DNA of 64,000 nt, from the NCBI RefSeq assembly GCF_037031225.1, contig NZ_JAYEZN010000001.1, positions 1,612,001-1,676,000 of the forward strand, read 5' to 3'. The position numbers were made by a program, and so were the translations under genes. This stretch comes from Halorientalis sp. LT38 (lineage in GTDB: Archaea > Halobacteriota > Halobacteria > Halobacteriales > Haloarculaceae). Below are positions 51,211 through 60,682 of this stretch, in pieces. Below the pieces are notes generated by a model. It saw only the letters and a list, made by a program, of their open reading frames with translations, was not told the DNA's origin and ran no database searches. The number at the start of each line of letters is the position of its first letter. Position 1 is the first letter of the stretch.

Positions 51211-54129
51211 ATGAGTCAACACGCACCCAAAGAGATCGGCCAGCTCACGTTCGGGCTGATGAACCCCGAGGAGTACCGGGACATGAGCGCAACGAAGGTC
51301 ATCACGGCCGACACCTACGACGACGACGGGTTCCCCATCGACATGGGCCTCATGGACCCGCGACTGGGCGTGATCGACCCCGGCCTCGAGTGCAAGACCT
51401 GCGGGAAACACTCCGGGTCCTGTAACGGCCACTTCGGCCACATCGAACTCGCGGCGCCGGTCATCCACGTCGGCTTCGCGAAGCTGATCCGGCGACTCCT
51501 GCGCGGGACCTGCCGGGAGTGTTCCCGCCTCTGTCTCAACGACGAGGAACGCGAGGAGTTCACGAGCCGCCTGCGACGATCCCGCGAGCTCAGCAACGAC
51601 CTCAACGACGTGACGAAGGCCGCCATCCGGCAGGCCCGGAAGAAGGACCACTGTCCCTTCTGCGGCGGGAAGCAGTACGACATCAACCACGAGAAGCCCA
51701 CGACCTACTACGAGGTCCAGCAGGTGCTCTCCGCGGAGTACCCGGACCTGATCGCCGAGGCGATGGAGCCCGACCCCGACGACGAGGACGACCGCGGGGT
51801 CTCCCCGGTCGAACTCGCCGACGACACGGGGATCGACCAGAGCCGCGTCCAGGAGATCCTCTCGGGCGAGTTCCGTCCGCGCGAGGAAGACCGCAAGGCC
51901 CTCGAGCGGGCCCTGGACGTCGACCTCACCGAGGAGGACATGAACAAGCTGATGCCGAGCGACATCCGGGACTGGTTCGAGGACATCCCGGACGAGGACC
52001 TCGACGTGCTCGGCATCAACGCCGAGCGCTCTCGACCGGAGTGGATGATCCTGACCGTGCTACCGGTGCCGCCGGTCACGGCGCGACCCTCGATCACCCT
52101 CGACAACGGCCAGCGCTCCGAGGACGACCTCACCCACAAGCTGGTGGACATCATCCGGATCAACCAGCGGTTCATGGAGAACCGCGAGGCCGGTGCACCC
52201 CAGCTGATCATCGAGGACCTCTGGGAACTGCTGCAGTACCACGTCACCACGTTCATGGACAACGAGATCAGCGGGACGCCCCCGGCGCGACACCGCTCCG
52301 GGCGCCCGCTGAAGACCCTCTCCCAGCGACTCAAGGGCAAGGAGGGCCGTTTCCGGGGCTCGCTGTCCGGGAAGCGCGTGAACTTCTCGGCTCGTACCGT
52401 CATCTCGCCGGACCCGACGCTCTCGCTGAACGAGGTCGGCGTCCCGGACCGGGTCGCGACGGAGATGACCCAGACGATGAACGTCAACGAGCGGAACCTG
52501 GAGGAGGCGCGCCGCTACGTCTCCAACGGGCCGGAGGCACACCCCGGCGCCAACTACGTCCAGCGGCCGGACGGCCGGCGGCTGAAGGTGACCGAGAAGA
52601 ACTGCGAGGAACTGGCCGAGAAGGTCGAACCCGGCTGGGAGGTCTCCCGTCACATGATCGACGGGGACATCATCATCTTCAACCGGCAGCCGTCGCTCCA
52701 CCGGATGTCCATCATGGCCCACGAAGTGGTCGTGATGCCGTACAAGACGTTCCGGCTGAACACGACGGTCTGTCCGCCGTACAACGCCGACTTCGACGGC
52801 GACGAGATGAACATGCACGCCCTCCAGAACGAGGAGGCCCGGGCGGAGGCCCGCGTCCTGATGCGCGTGCAGGAACAGATGCTCTCGCCGCGGTTCGGTG
52901 AGAACATCATCGGTGCGATCCAGGACCACATCAGCGGGACCTACCTGCTGACCAACCAGAACCCACACTTCAACGAGACGCAGGCGCTCGACCTGCTCCG
53001 GGCGACGCGGATCGACGAACTGCCCGAGCCCGACGGCGAGGACGAGACCGGCAAGGCCTACTGGACCGGCCGCACGGTGTTCTCGGAGCTGTTGCCCGAG
53101 GACCTGAACATCGAGTTCACCTCCTCGGCCGGCGACACGGTCGTCATCGAGAACGGCCAGCTCGTCGAGGGCACCATCGACGAGGACGCGGTCGGTGCCT
53201 TTGGCGGAGAGATCGTCGACACGATCGCCAAGGTCTACTCGAAGACCCGGGCGCGGATCTTCGTCAACGAGGTCGCCTCGCTGGCGATGCGCTCGATCAT
53301 GCACTTTGGCTTCTCGATCGGGATCGACGACGAGTCGATCTCGCCGGCGGCCGAAGAGCAGATCGACGAGGCGATCGACAACGCCTACGCCCGCGTCCAG
53401 GAACTGATCGAGACCTACGACCGGGGCGAACTCGAATCGCTGCCCGGCCGCACGGTCGACGAGACCCTGGAGATGAAGATCATGCAGACGCTGGGGAAGG
53501 CGCGTGACTCCGCCGGCGACATCGCCGAGGAGCACTTCGACGACGACAACCCCGCGGTCGTGATGGCGGAATCCGGCGCGCGTGGGTCGATGCTGAACCT
53601 GACCCAGATGGCCGGCTGCGTCGGCCAGCAGGCGGTCCGTGGCGAGCGGATCAACCGCGGCTACGAGGACCGCACCCTCAGCCACTACAAGCAGGACGAC
53701 CTCTCCGCGGAGGCCCACGGCTTCGTGGAGCACTCCTACCGGGGCGGCCTGAACCCGCGGGAGTTCTTCTTCCACGCGATGGGCGGCCGCGAGGGGCTCG
53801 TCGACACGGCCGTTCGTACCTCGAAGTCCGGCTACCTGCAGCGCCGGCTGATCAACGCGCTCTCCGAACTGGAGACGCAGTACGACGGGACCGTCCGCGA
53901 CACCTCGGACACCATCGTGCAGTTCGAGTTCGGCGAAGACGGCACCAGTCCGGTGAAGGTGTCCTCGAACGAGGACAACGACATCGACGTCGACCGGATC
54001 GCCGATCGCGTGCTCGACACCGAATTCGACAGCGACGAGGCCAGACAGGAGTTCCTCGGCGAGGGGCGCTCGCCGACGAACCTCTCGGAACACGCCGACG
54101 ACTGGTGGATGGCCCAGAGTGACGACTAA
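51211..54129 (+). CDS. rpoA1: RNA polymerase subunit A' (Rpo1N)
   Basis: The 972-residue protein is the N-terminal part of the largest subunit, with the active-site [12 protein letters not shown] holding the three catalytic aspartates, zinc sites [17 protein letters not shown] and CRECSRLC, and bridge-helix region sequence [20 protein letters not shown]. Between the second zinc site and [11 protein letters not shown] lies an insert of about 60 residues (about 190-250) rich in acid residues and helix-turn-helix-like ([20 protein letters not shown]). It makes this copy longer than the roughly 880 residues usual for archaeal A'. I believe related inserts occur in other haloarchaea. Confidence 0.97.
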   Translation: MSQHAPKEIGQLTFGLMNPEEYRDMSATKVITADTYDDDGFPIDMGLMDPRLGVIDPGLECKTCGKHSGSCNGHFGHIELAAPVIHVGFAKLIRRLLRGTCRECSRLCLNDEEREEFTSRLRRSRELSNDLNDVTKAAIRQARKKDHCPFCGGKQYDINHEKPTTYYEVQQVLSAEYPDLIAEAMEPDPDDEDDRGVSPVELADDTGIDQSRVQEILSGEFRPREEDRKALERALDVDLTEEDMNKLMPSDIRDWFEDIPDEDLDVLGINAERSRPEWMILTVLPVPPVTARPSITLDNGQRSEDDLTHKLVDIIRINQRFMENREAGAPQLIIEDLWELLQYHVTTFMDNEISGTPPARHRSGRPLKTLSQRLKGKEGRFRGSLSGKRVNFSARTVISPDPTLSLNEVGVPDRVATEMTQTMNVNERNLEEARRYVSNGPEAHPGANYVQRPDGRRLKVTEKNCEELAEKVEPGWEVSRHMIDGDIIIFNRQPSLHRMSIMAHEVVVMPYKTFRLNTTVCPPYNADFDGDEMNMHALQNEEARAEARVLMRVQEQMLSPRFGENIIGAIQDHISGTYLLTNQNPHFNETQALDLLRATRIDELPEPDGEDETGKAYWTGRTVFSELLPEDLNIEFTSSAGDTVVIENGQLVEGTIDEDAVGAFGGEIVDTIAKVYSKTRARIFVNEVASLAMRSIMHFGFSIGIDDESISPAAEEQIDEAIDNAYARVQELIETYDRGELESLPGRTVDETLEMKIMQTLGKARDSAGDIAEEHFDDDNPAVVMAESGARGSMLNLTQMAGCVGQQAVRGERINRGYEDRTLSHYKQDDLSAEAHGFVEHSYRGGLNPREFFFHAMGGREGLVDTAVRTSKSGYLQRRLINALSELETQYDGTVRDTSDTIVQFEFGEDGTSPVKVSSNEDNDIDVDRIADRVLDTEFDSDEARQEFLGEGRSPTNLSEHADDWWMAQSDD

Positions 54130-54131
54130 TC

Positions 54132-55376
54132 ATGAGTGAAATAGATTACGACCCCCAACGGAAGTTCGACGGCGTCGACGACGACGTCGAGGCCGTCGTC
54201 GAGGACACGGAACTGCCCCGCCGGCTGAAGACGCGGGTCTACGCGACCGTCGACGAGCGTGAGGCCAGCGTCGAGGAGGCAGACCAGATCGCAAAGGCCG
54301 TCGAGAGCCGCTACATGGACACGCGGGTCGATCCGCTCGATCCCGTGGGGACGGTGAGCGCCCAGTCAATCGGGGAACCCGGCACGCAGATGACGATGAA
54401 CACCTTCCACTACGCGGGCGTCGCGGAGATCGACGTCACGCAGGGGCTCCCCCGGCTCATCGAGCTGGTGGACGCCCGGAAGACGCCGGACACGCCGATG
54501 ATGACCGTCCACCTCGAAGACGAGTTCGCGCAGAACCGCGAGCGCGCTCACGAGGTCGTCTGGAAGATCGAGGCCACGCGCATCCTCGCGCTCGGGGACA
54601 TCTCGACGGACGTGGCGGACATGCTCGTCCGCGTCGACCTCAACCCGGACACCCTGCAGGAGCGGTGGCCGACGGTCGACAACCTGGCGGAGATCGTCAC
54701 CGAAATTTCGGAGACCATCGAGTCGAACCTCGGCGTCGAGGTCGTCCAGCTGGACGACACGACCATCGAGTTCGGCCCGGACCAGCCCAGCTACCGCGAG
54801 CTGCTCCAGCTGGTCGAGGACCTCCGGGAGATCGTCTTCAAGGGGATCGAGGACATCGACCGCGTCGTCATCCGCCGCGAGGACACCGAGGAGAGCGAGG
54901 ACGGCGAGTTCGTCCTCTACACGGAGGGGTCGGAGCTGGGCAACGTCCTCGGGATCGAGGGCGTCGACGCCTCGCGCTCGACCTGTAACAACATCCACGA
55001 GATCTACCGCCAGCTGGGCGTCGAGGCGGCCCGCGAGGCCATCATCGAGGAGACGATGAACACGCTCGAAGAGCAGGGGCTCGACGACGTGAACATCCGC
55101 CACCTCATGCTGGTCGCGGACATCATGACCAACGACGGCACCATCGAGTCCATCGGCCGCCACGGCATCTCCGGGTCGAAGGACTCCGTCCTCGCACGCG
55201 CGGCGTTCGAGGTGACGGTCAACCACCTGCTGGACGCGGCGATCCACGGCGAGGTCGACGACCTCAACGGCGTGACGGAGAACGTCATCGTCGGCAAGCC
55301 GATCAAGCTCGGCACCGGCGACGTGAACCTCCGGATGGGGTCGGAGCCGGCCCGCGACGGCGAGGGAGCCGACTGA
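54132..55376 (+). CDS. rpoA2: RNA polymerase subunit A'' (Rpo1C)
   Basis: The 414-residue protein is the C-terminal part of the largest subunit, containing the trigger-loop region [20 protein letters not shown] and the jaw and cleft elements. The start ATG lies two bases after the A' stop, so the split of the largest subunit is normal for archaea. It ends 4 bp before nusA. Confidence 0.97.
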   Translation: MSEIDYDPQRKFDGVDDDVEAVVEDTELPRRLKTRVYATVDEREASVEEADQIAKAVESRYMDTRVDPLDPVGTVSAQSIGEPGTQMTMNTFHYAGVAEIDVTQGLPRLIELVDARKTPDTPMMTVHLEDEFAQNRERAHEVVWKIEATRILALGDISTDVADMLVRVDLNPDTLQERWPTVDNLAEIVTEISETIESNLGVEVVQLDDTTIEFGPDQPSYRELLQLVEDLREIVFKGIEDIDRVVIRREDTEESEDGEFVLYTEGSELGNVLGIEGVDASRSTCNNIHEIYRQLGVEAAREAIIEETMNTLEEQGLDDVNIRHLMLVADIMTNDGTIESIGRHGISGSKDSVLARAAFEVTVNHLLDAAIHGEVDDLNGVTENVIVGKPIKLGTGDVNLRMGSEPARDGEGAD

Positions 55377-55380
55377 GTCG

Positions 55381-55806
55381 ATGACCGTCTCCCTCTCGGA
55401 CCGGCAGCGCCAGTACATCGCGCGCTTCGAGGACGAGATCGGGGTCACGGTCCGGGACTGCGTCGTCGACGAGACCTACGACCGCGTCGTCTTCGTCGTC
55501 GCGGCGGGGGAGATGGCCGAGGCGATCGGCCCGGGGGGACGCAACGTCGAGCAGATCGAAGAGGAACTGGGAAGCACGGTCGAGTTGATCGAGGACGCCG
55601 ACACCGCCGAGGCGTTCGTGGCCAACGCGCTGGCCCCCGCCGCGGTGTACAACGTCACGATCAGCGAGAACGAGGACACCGTGGCCTACGCCGAGGTCGA
55701 CCACGACGACACCGGCGTCGCCATCGGCAAGGACGGCCGGAACATCGAGGCCGCCCGGCGGATGGCGAAGCGACACTTCGACGTGGACGACATCCAGTTA
55801 ACGTGA
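55381..55806 (+). CDS. nusA: Archaeal NusA-like KH-domain protein
   Basis: The 141-residue protein carries two KH RNA-binding domains (AEAIGPGGRNVEQIEEELGS and VAIGKDGRNIEAARRMAKRH with GxxG loops), as in archaeal NusA. It lacks the N-terminal and S1 domains of bacterial NusA. It probably modulates elongation or termination. It starts 4 bp after rpoA'' and is followed after 29 bp by a T6 run, so it likely ends the operon. Confidence 0.95.
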   Translation: MTVSLSDRQRQYIARFEDEIGVTVRDCVVDETYDRVVFVVAAGEMAEAIGPGGRNVEQIEEELGSTVELIEDADTAEAFVANALAPAAVYNVTISENEDTVAYAEVDHDDTGVAIGKDGRNIEAARRMAKRHFDVDDIQLT

Positions 55807-55835
55807 GGACGGCAGCGTGGTACGCCCTCGCGTGA

Positions 55836-55841
55836 TTTTTT
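55836..55841 (+). terminator. Oligo-T terminator after nusA
   Basis: A run of six T residues lies 29 nt after the nusA stop codon, with no stable hairpin before it. That is the usual archaeal intrinsic terminator form. It is followed within 25 nt by the next promoter. Confidence 0.55.
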
Positions 55842-55857
55842 CGAGTGCGAAAGAGGA

Positions 55858-55868
55858 CGCTTAAGTAT
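55858..55868 (+). promoter_or_regulatory. rps12-rps7 promoter
   Basis: CGCTTAAGTAT at 55858-55868 is a good haloarchaeal TATA region about 27 nt ahead of the rps12 ATG. Together with the T-run upstream it suggests the two ribosomal genes are transcribed separately from the rpo operon and that rps12 mRNA is leaderless. Confidence 0.6.
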
Positions 55869-55892
55869 CTCGATAGGGTACGGACGGGTACT

Positions 55893-56321
55893 ATGGCGAA
55901 CGGCAAATACGCCGCGCGCAAGCTCCGGAAGGACCGCCAGCAGCACCGGTGGTCCGACTCGAAGTACGCGCGCCGAGAGCGGGGACTTCGGGAGAAGTCC
56001 GACCCACTCGAGGGGGCGCCCCAGGGTCGCGGTATCGTACTCGAAAAGACAGCGGTCGAGGCCAAACAGCCCAACTCCGCGGTCCGGAAATGCGTCCGGG
56101 TCCAGTTGATCAAGAACGGCAAACAGGTGACCGCCTTCTGTCCGGGTGACGGCGCTATCTCCTTTATCGACGAACACGACGAGGTCACCATCGCCGGGAT
56201 CGGTGGCGCGAAGGGTCGCGCGATGGGCGACCTCTCCGGTGTCAACTACAAGGTCGAGAAGGTCAACGGCGTGTCGATGATCGAACTGGTCCGCGGCAAC
56301 GCCGAGAAACCGGTCCGATAA
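55893..56321 (+). CDS. rps12: Ribosomal protein S12 (uS12)
   Basis: The 142-residue protein is uS12, which lines the decoding centre. The motif [20 protein letters not shown] and the C-terminal [20 protein letters not shown] are canonical, and the length is usual for archaea. I start at ATG 55893 because it is 27 nt after the TATA region and begins [15 protein letters not shown]. rps7 begins one base after its stop. Confidence 0.97.
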   Translation: MANGKYAARKLRKDRQQHRWSDSKYARRERGLREKSDPLEGAPQGRGIVLEKTAVEAKQPNSAVRKCVRVQLIKNGKQVTAFCPGDGAISFIDEHDEVTIAGIGGAKGRAMGDLSGVNYKVEKVNGVSMIELVRGNAEKPVR

Positions 56322-56322
56322 C

Positions 56323-56937
56323 ATGTCCAGCGACGCACCCGAGCCGGAGTCCCCTGCCGGCACCGACGAAGAGGAGAGCGCACCCGCGAAGCTGTTCGGT
56401 CAGTGGGAGGTCACGGACATGGAGTACTACGACCCCAGCACCGAACGCTACATCACGATCACCCCCATCGCCCACACGATGGGGCGTCACGCCGGCAAGC
56501 AGTTCAAGAAAAGCGAGATCTCCATCGTGGAGCGCCTGATCAACCGGCTGATGCAGACCGAGGAGAACACGGGCAAGAAACAGCAGGCGACCCGGATCGT
56601 CCGGGAGGCGTTCGAGATCGTCCACGAGCGGACCGACGAGAACCCCGTCCAGGTCCTCGTCCACGCCGTCGAGAACAGCGCCCCCCGCGAGGAGACCGTC
56701 CGCCTGAAGTACGGTGGCATCTCCGTCCCGAAGGCAGTCGACGTCGCGCCCCAGCGCCGCGTCGACCAGGCCCTGAAGTTCCTCGCCGAGGGCGTCTACC
56801 AGGACGCCTTCAAGACGACGACCGACGTGGAGGAGGCGCTGGCGAACCAGCTCGTCGGCGCCGCCAACGACGACGTCGGCACCTACGCCGTCAACCAGAA
56901 AGAAGAGAAAGAACGCGTCGCCGCGGCCGCTCGCTGA
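56323..56937 (+). CDS. rps7: Ribosomal protein S7 (uS7)
   Basis: The 204-residue protein organises the 16S rRNA 3' domain and contacts E-site tRNA. The conserved stretch HTMGRHAGKQFKKSEISIVE and the C-terminal half with NPVQVLVHAVENSAPREET identify it. An acidic N-terminal extension of about 25 residues is haloarchaeal. It starts one base after rps12 and ends 14 bp before a T5 run. Confidence 0.97.
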   Translation: MSSDAPEPESPAGTDEEESAPAKLFGQWEVTDMEYYDPSTERYITITPIAHTMGRHAGKQFKKSEISIVERLINRLMQTEENTGKKQQATRIVREAFEIVHERTDENPVQVLVHAVENSAPREETVRLKYGGISVPKAVDVAPQRRVDQALKFLAEGVYQDAFKTTTDVEEALANQLVGAANDDVGTYAVNQKEEKERVAAAAR

Positions 56938-56951
56938 GACACGCGCGCCTC

Positions 56952-56956
56952 TTTTT
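56952..56956 (+). terminator. Oligo-T terminator after rps7
   Basis: Five consecutive T residues lie about 14 nt after the rps7 stop, fitting the T-rich intrinsic terminators of archaea. It marks the boundary between housekeeping genes and the surface-protein region. Confidence 0.45.
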
Positions 56957-57049
56957 CGCCGACGCCCGGAGTCCGCAGAGTCACCAGTCCGCGGAGCCGG
57001 TAATCCGGTGGCGTCCCGCAAGTATATTTTCCCCATCCGAACCAGTTAG

Positions 57050-57075
57050 TAATAAATAGCCGTCCATGTCCGGGG
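57050..57075 (+). promoter_or_regulatory. Shared promoter element 1 (TATA plus CCGTCYATRTCCGGGG)
   Basis: An AATAAATA box (57051-57058) is directly followed by CCGTCCATGTCCGGGG (57060-57075). The same arrangement occurs before two other secreted-protein genes (59610-59634 and 61247-61273). The element should lie between TATA and transcription start (about 57079), the position of a repressor or activator site. The core is roughly symmetric: CCG and CGG flank CATG. The leader to the ATG at 57301 is about 220 nt, long for this group. Between 56957 and this box there is also an AGTATATTTT run at about 57020. Confidence 0.75.
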
Positions 57076-57078
57076 AAA

Positions 57079-57300
57079 TCCTAAGCACGACGTCGCCACC
57101 CAGTATCTCCGTAGTGGCCACGACGCCAGGACGGCCTGAGTCGATTTCGCGTGCGCGGGTGGCCCCGTGCATGCGCTGAGGGAACGAGAGGTCGTCCGCG
57201 GGTAGTGGGGCCCGCGGACGGGACTGGCCGCCAGTCCCGGTGTTGGGGGTCGTGCCACCGCGTTGGGAGCGAACCAGCGCGAACAGCATGGAGCGACACT
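57079..57300 (+). other. Long untranslated leader of the CARDB-repeat gene
   Basis: No reading frame here resembles a gene. The leader has GC-rich inverted repeats such as GTCCGCGGG/CCCGCGGAC and GGGACTGG/CCAGTCCC. A stretch GGTGTTGGGGGTC (about 57239-57251) resembles GGTGTTGGGGCC in the second leader (about 59762-59773). A GGAG about 8 nt before the ATG can pair with the 16S 3' end. The length and structure suggest post-transcriptional control, not established. Confidence 0.45.
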
Positions 57301-59400
57301 ATGGGATACGACAAGGGAACGATACCTAACGGAACGATCGTAACGGTCACCCTGTTGGCCGTCGTCGGCTTGCTGCTCGTGGGTGCCACACCGGCAGCCG
57401 CGCAGGCCGAGGACACCTCCGACTTCGACTTCAACCTCAACGATAGCGAGGATGGAGGCGAGTTCGGATTCGACGGGGACAGCAACAGTCCGGTCTTTAG
57501 CTTCGGCGACGCCAGCGATTCACCGCGGTTCAGCTTCGGCGACGCCGGTGAGGCGCCCGACTTCTCCGGCATCGGGAGCGGCAGCGGTGACGCCCCCGAC
57601 TTCTCCGGCATCGGGAACGGCGACGCGCCGGATTTCTCCGGCATCGGTGACACTGGAGACGCAACGGACTTCGGCGGCATCGGTGACGGTGGCGACGGGC
57701 CGGACTTCGGCGGGATCGGCGACGGCGCAGGTGAAGGTCCCGACTTCTCCGGCATCGGTGACGGCGAAGCGCCGGACTTCGGCGGCATCGGTGACGGTGG
57801 CGACGGTGACGATGGCGGCGACGGTGACGACGGGACCGACACCGATCCGGCCGGGCCCGCGGACTTCCAGGTCTCGAACCTGAACGCACCGGGCACGGCG
57901 ACGGTCGGTGACACGATCACCGTCTCGGCGGACGTGGAGAACGTCGGCGAGTCCGAAGGGACCCAGGCGGTCACCTTCGGCGTCGACACGGACGGTGACG
58001 GAACGCTAGAAACGCTCGCGAGTCAGGACCAGACCCTGGCCAGCGCTGGGAGCACCACGGTGACCTTCGACGTCGACACGAGTTCGCTATCGGCCGGTAC
58101 CTACACGCACGGCGTCTCAACGGCCAACGACTCAGCGACCGCGCAGATCACGCTGGAGTCCCAGCAGCCCGATCAGCCGGCGAACTTCCAGGTCTCGAAC
58201 ATCGACACGAACTCGCCGGTGACGGAAGGCGAGACGCTGACTCTCGACGCGACGGTCCAGAACACCGGCGACCTGGAGGGCACGCAGACGGTCACGCTGT
58301 CGGTGCTCGACGAGAGCGACAGTTCCGACGTGACCCTGGCCGGCGGCGCGAGCCAGGAAGTCACGCTGTCGGTGCCCACCCAGACCGGTGACGCCGGCTC
58401 TTCCTCGGCGACGGTCGCGACGGAGAACGACTCCGTGAGCACGAGCGTGCAGGTCAACGCTCCCGACTCGGCCGCGAACTTCCAGGTCTCGGGTGTGAAC
58501 AGCAACTCGCCGGTGACGGAAGGCGACACGCTGCTCGTCAACGCGACGGTCCAGAACACCGGGGACCAGGCCGGAACGCAGACGGTCGAGCTGTCGGTCG
58601 GCGGGACCGTTCGTGACGACACGAGCGTGACGCTGAACAGCGGTGCGAGCCAGGACGTCTCGCTGTCGTGGACCACCGCGTCTGGCGACGCTGGCGACTA
58701 CACCGCCACGGTCGGTAGCGCGAACGACACCGGCTCGACGAGCGTTTCCGTCGAGAGCGACTCCGGCTCGGGCGGAACCGAGTACCAGTCGTTCACCGCC
58801 TACACCGAGGACGGCTACATCGACGTGGGGAACAGCAGCACCGCCGGCTACGGTGAAATCCCGCACTGTCCCAACGGTGAAGCCCAGACGGACAAGGGCT
58901 GTGTGTACTTCAACGCCAGCTTCGACCAGTCGACTGGCGACTACACTGTCTCACCGGAGAACTTCAACTTCCCCGTGATCGACTTCTCGTCGAACACGCT
59001 GGGTCCGCTGGCCACCGACAATAGAGCTACCGACACCATCACTGGGTCGCTCGACACCTCCAACGGTTCGGGATCGTTCAACGCCCCCATCTTCGCTAAT
59101 ATCGAGGAGCTCGGTCAGGGTGAGGACTGTGGCATCTCGGTCAACGTCGAGGGGACCACCGGTCAGAGCGGCAATCTGACTGGCTCGCCCGCCGACCCGG
59201 CCACCTTCGAGGAGAACGGCACGGCCCGGGCCACGCTCGTCGACAACGAGTTAGAGGTGCCCGGCGCGAGCGGCTGTAACGTCCTCGACAGCACGGTCAA
59301 CGGCGACGTCGGCCTGCCCGCACCGTCCGGTGAGAACGAGATCAAACTCGACATCTACATCGTGTTCCACGAGGAATCCGTCGACCAGCTCGGTAACTAA
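57301..59400 (+). CDS. Secreted CARDB-repeat surface protein with PDFSGIG repeats
   Basis: The 699-residue protein begins with a Sec signal peptide (about residues 1-36, ending PAAAQA). Residues about 85-170 hold seven copies of a Gly/Asp-rich repeat with core (A/G)PDF(S/G)GIGDG. Three CARDB adhesion-type domains follow (about 186-285, 293-390, 395-490; FQVSN-L/I/V-N pattern). The last roughly 200 residues are an unrecognised beta-rich domain with four cysteines. There is no membrane anchor or sorting signal, so it is either released or held by partners. Start ATG 57301 has a GGAG Shine-Dalgarno. It carries the shared promoter element of the two DUF6230-like modules downstream. Confidence 0.85.
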   Translation: MGYDKGTIPNGTIVTVTLLAVVGLLLVGATPAAAQAEDTSDFDFNLNDSEDGGEFGFDGDSNSPVFSFGDASDSPRFSFGDAGEAPDFSGIGSGSGDAPDFSGIGNGDAPDFSGIGDTGDATDFGGIGDGGDGPDFGGIGDGAGEGPDFSGIGDGEAPDFGGIGDGGDGDDGGDGDDGTDTDPAGPADFQVSNLNAPGTATVGDTITVSADVENVGESEGTQAVTFGVDTDGDGTLETLASQDQTLASAGSTTVTFDVDTSSLSAGTYTHGVSTANDSATAQITLESQQPDQPANFQVSNIDTNSPVTEGETLTLDATVQNTGDLEGTQTVTLSVLDESDSSDVTLAGGASQEVTLSVPTQTGDAGSSSATVATENDSVSTSVQVNAPDSAANFQVSGVNSNSPVTEGDTLLVNATVQNTGDQAGTQTVELSVGGTVRDDTSVTLNSGASQDVSLSWTTASGDAGDYTATVGSANDTGSTSVSVESDSGSGGTEYQSFTAYTEDGYIDVGNSSTAGYGEIPHCPNGEAQTDKGCVYFNASFDQSTGDYTVSPENFNFPVIDFSSNTLGPLATDNRATDTITGSLDTSNGSGSFNAPIFANIEELGQGEDCGISVNVEGTTGQSGNLTGSPADPATFEENGTARATLVDNELEVPGASGCNVLDSTVNGDVGLPAPSGENEIKLDIYIVFHEESVDQLGN

Positions 59401-59609
59401 CCGGCCATCGAGGCTCGGTTCGATCCGTTCCGAAATTCACATTCTTTCTTCGCTCACCGATCAGCGACCGGCATTCGGAGGCACACGACTCGGACGAGAG
59501 CCGATAGTACGTCGCCCGGAACTCGCTGCATTCGGTGGCGAACCGGCCAGGGTCTCGTGGTTTCACACACAATTCCTGAACGCAAAATATGCTAACACTA
59601 TGGAGTGAA
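59401..59609. other. Intergenic gap, no gene seen
   Basis: The sequence after the CARDB-repeat gene is lower in GC than the surroundings, with scattered T-rich pieces (CACATTCTTTCTTCG at about 59438) that may terminate the upstream transcript. I find no gene. It ends at the second promoter element. Confidence 0.5.
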
Positions 59610-59634
59610 TATAAATGACCGTCTATGTCCGGGG
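59610..59634 (+). promoter_or_regulatory. Shared promoter element 2
   Basis: TATAAAT (59610-59616) is followed by CCGTCTATGTCCGGGG (59619-59634), differing from element 1 at one base. Transcription should begin near 59638, leaving about 227 nt of leader before the ATG at 59865, almost the length of the first leader (about 222 nt). Confidence 0.75.
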
Positions 59635-59637
59635 TAA

Positions 59638-59864
59638 CACTGAGGGGTGAGTCAGTATGTGTCTTTCAATGACGTGGTACACTGCGGATGAGTCGATTGG
59701 AACTCTCCCGCAACCGTCGTTCGCGTTCTCGTGGGGAGAACGGTGGACGGCGCAATTCCCGTGGTGTTGGGGCCTGGCACCCGCAACGTGTCCGGCAATG
59801 GGGGGAGATACGACGACACGTCGCACGCCACGCGTGCACGGCGCACGAACGAGAGTGAGAAAAC
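59638..59864 (+). other. Long untranslated leader of the first DUF6230-like gene
   Basis: This stretch has no credible coding sequence. It carries GTGGTGTTGGGGCCTGGCAC (about 59760-59779), similar to a segment in the first leader, and several short inverted repeats (for example TCTCCC and GGGGAGA near 59712 and 59733). GAGTGAG lies about 7 nt before the ATG as a weak Shine-Dalgarno. It may be a structured regulatory leader. Confidence 0.45.
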
Positions 59865-60593
59865 ATGTACGACAAAAGCATACTCGCAAAGAGTACCGGT
59901 GCATCGCTCGGGGTGGTCGCGATCGTCGGCCTGCTCTTCCTGAGCACAGGCACGGCGTTCGCGATGCCGGTCGCAGGTATCGGCGGATTCACGATTACGG
60001 CGGATCACATCGAGGGTGAGGGCATGATCCTCTACCCCGGCTCGTCCGACGCGGAGAACTCCACGGGCGTGTCCGATCAGGGCCAGCCGGTCGGACCGAC
60101 CGACCAGTATCCCGTTGGTATCGTCGAACTCGATAGCACGACCATCCAGGGCATGAACCTGATGAAGGTCTTCGACCTGCAGAACGCAAGTGGCGGTCTC
60201 ATGCCAGGGAAGGCGCGCATCGTGATCTCGGCCAGCGGTAACGTTACGTCCGAGACGCTCATGATGAAGACGCCGCAGCTGGCGGCCGACCACGCGACGT
60301 TCTCGGGCATGGTCATCGACGAGAACACCGTCGACGGCCCCGAGGACATCTCGAGCTGGATGGAACTGACGACCGACGAAGAGCCCACCACGCCGATCGA
60401 AGGCGTTGGCGGCGCAACGGCCGGTGAGCTCCGCAAGAACTACACTGGCGGCGACGGCGGTCCCGGGATGGTCATGGAAGGCGCGTTCATCCGCGCGACC
60501 TACCTGGCCACCGACAGCATCTCGATGCCCGGCATGGCACTCGAGGTGCAGTACGACGCCGACAACGACGGCGACTACGAGTGGGCCAGCTAA
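59865..60593 (+). CDS. Secreted DUF6230-like protein (stand-alone)
   Basis: The 242-residue protein has a Sec signal peptide with cleavage after AFA (residue 33), giving mature MPVAGIGGFTITADHIEGEG. Pattern features agree with actinobacterial DUF6230 as I remember it: FxVxAD...GEG near the start, a buried Met/Leu helix (TTIQGMNLMKVFDL), and a middle strand with AADHATFSGMVIDE. It ends in VQYDADNDGDYEW, a DxDxDG-type loop that could bind calcium. There is no anchor. The membrane partner gene follows 89 bp later. Role unknown: surface-associated, possibly lipid or ligand binding. The start is fixed by the signal peptide. Confidence 0.82.
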   Translation: MYDKSILAKSTGASLGVVAIVGLLFLSTGTAFAMPVAGIGGFTITADHIEGEGMILYPGSSDAENSTGVSDQGQPVGPTDQYPVGIVELDSTTIQGMNLMKVFDLQNASGGLMPGKARIVISASGNVTSETLMMKTPQLAADHATFSGMVIDENTVDGPEDISSWMELTTDEEPTTPIEGVGGATAGELRKNYTGGDGGPGMVMEGAFIRATYLATDSISMPGMALEVQYDADNDGDYEWAS

Positions 60594-60619
60594 CGACCGC
60601 TAGCTAACCGACCGACCCA

Positions 60620-60625
60620 TTTTTT
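60620..60625 (+). terminator. Oligo-T run between module genes
   Basis: Six T residues lie 27 nt after the stop codon of the secreted protein gene. A new TATA-like GCTTTTAGTG at about 60649-60658 precedes the membrane-protein gene by about 27 nt, so that gene may have its own leaderless promoter in addition to read-through. Confidence 0.45.
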
Positions 60626-60682
60626 CGATACGCAGTCGACGAGGATACGCTTTTAGTGCGACACCGCGAACACAATCAAACA

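Noticed and set aside
48874-51690. A 938-codon open frame on the minus strand opposite rpoB'' and rpoB'
   Set aside because: High-GC coding DNA leaves long stop-free antisense frames. The opposite strand encodes unmistakable RNA polymerase subunits, and the antisense product is low-complexity with no motif.
47817-55376. Splits of rpoB and rpoA as frameshifted or broken genes
   Set aside because: Each half has its own start next to the previous stop and complete motifs. These splits are normal for haloarchaea.
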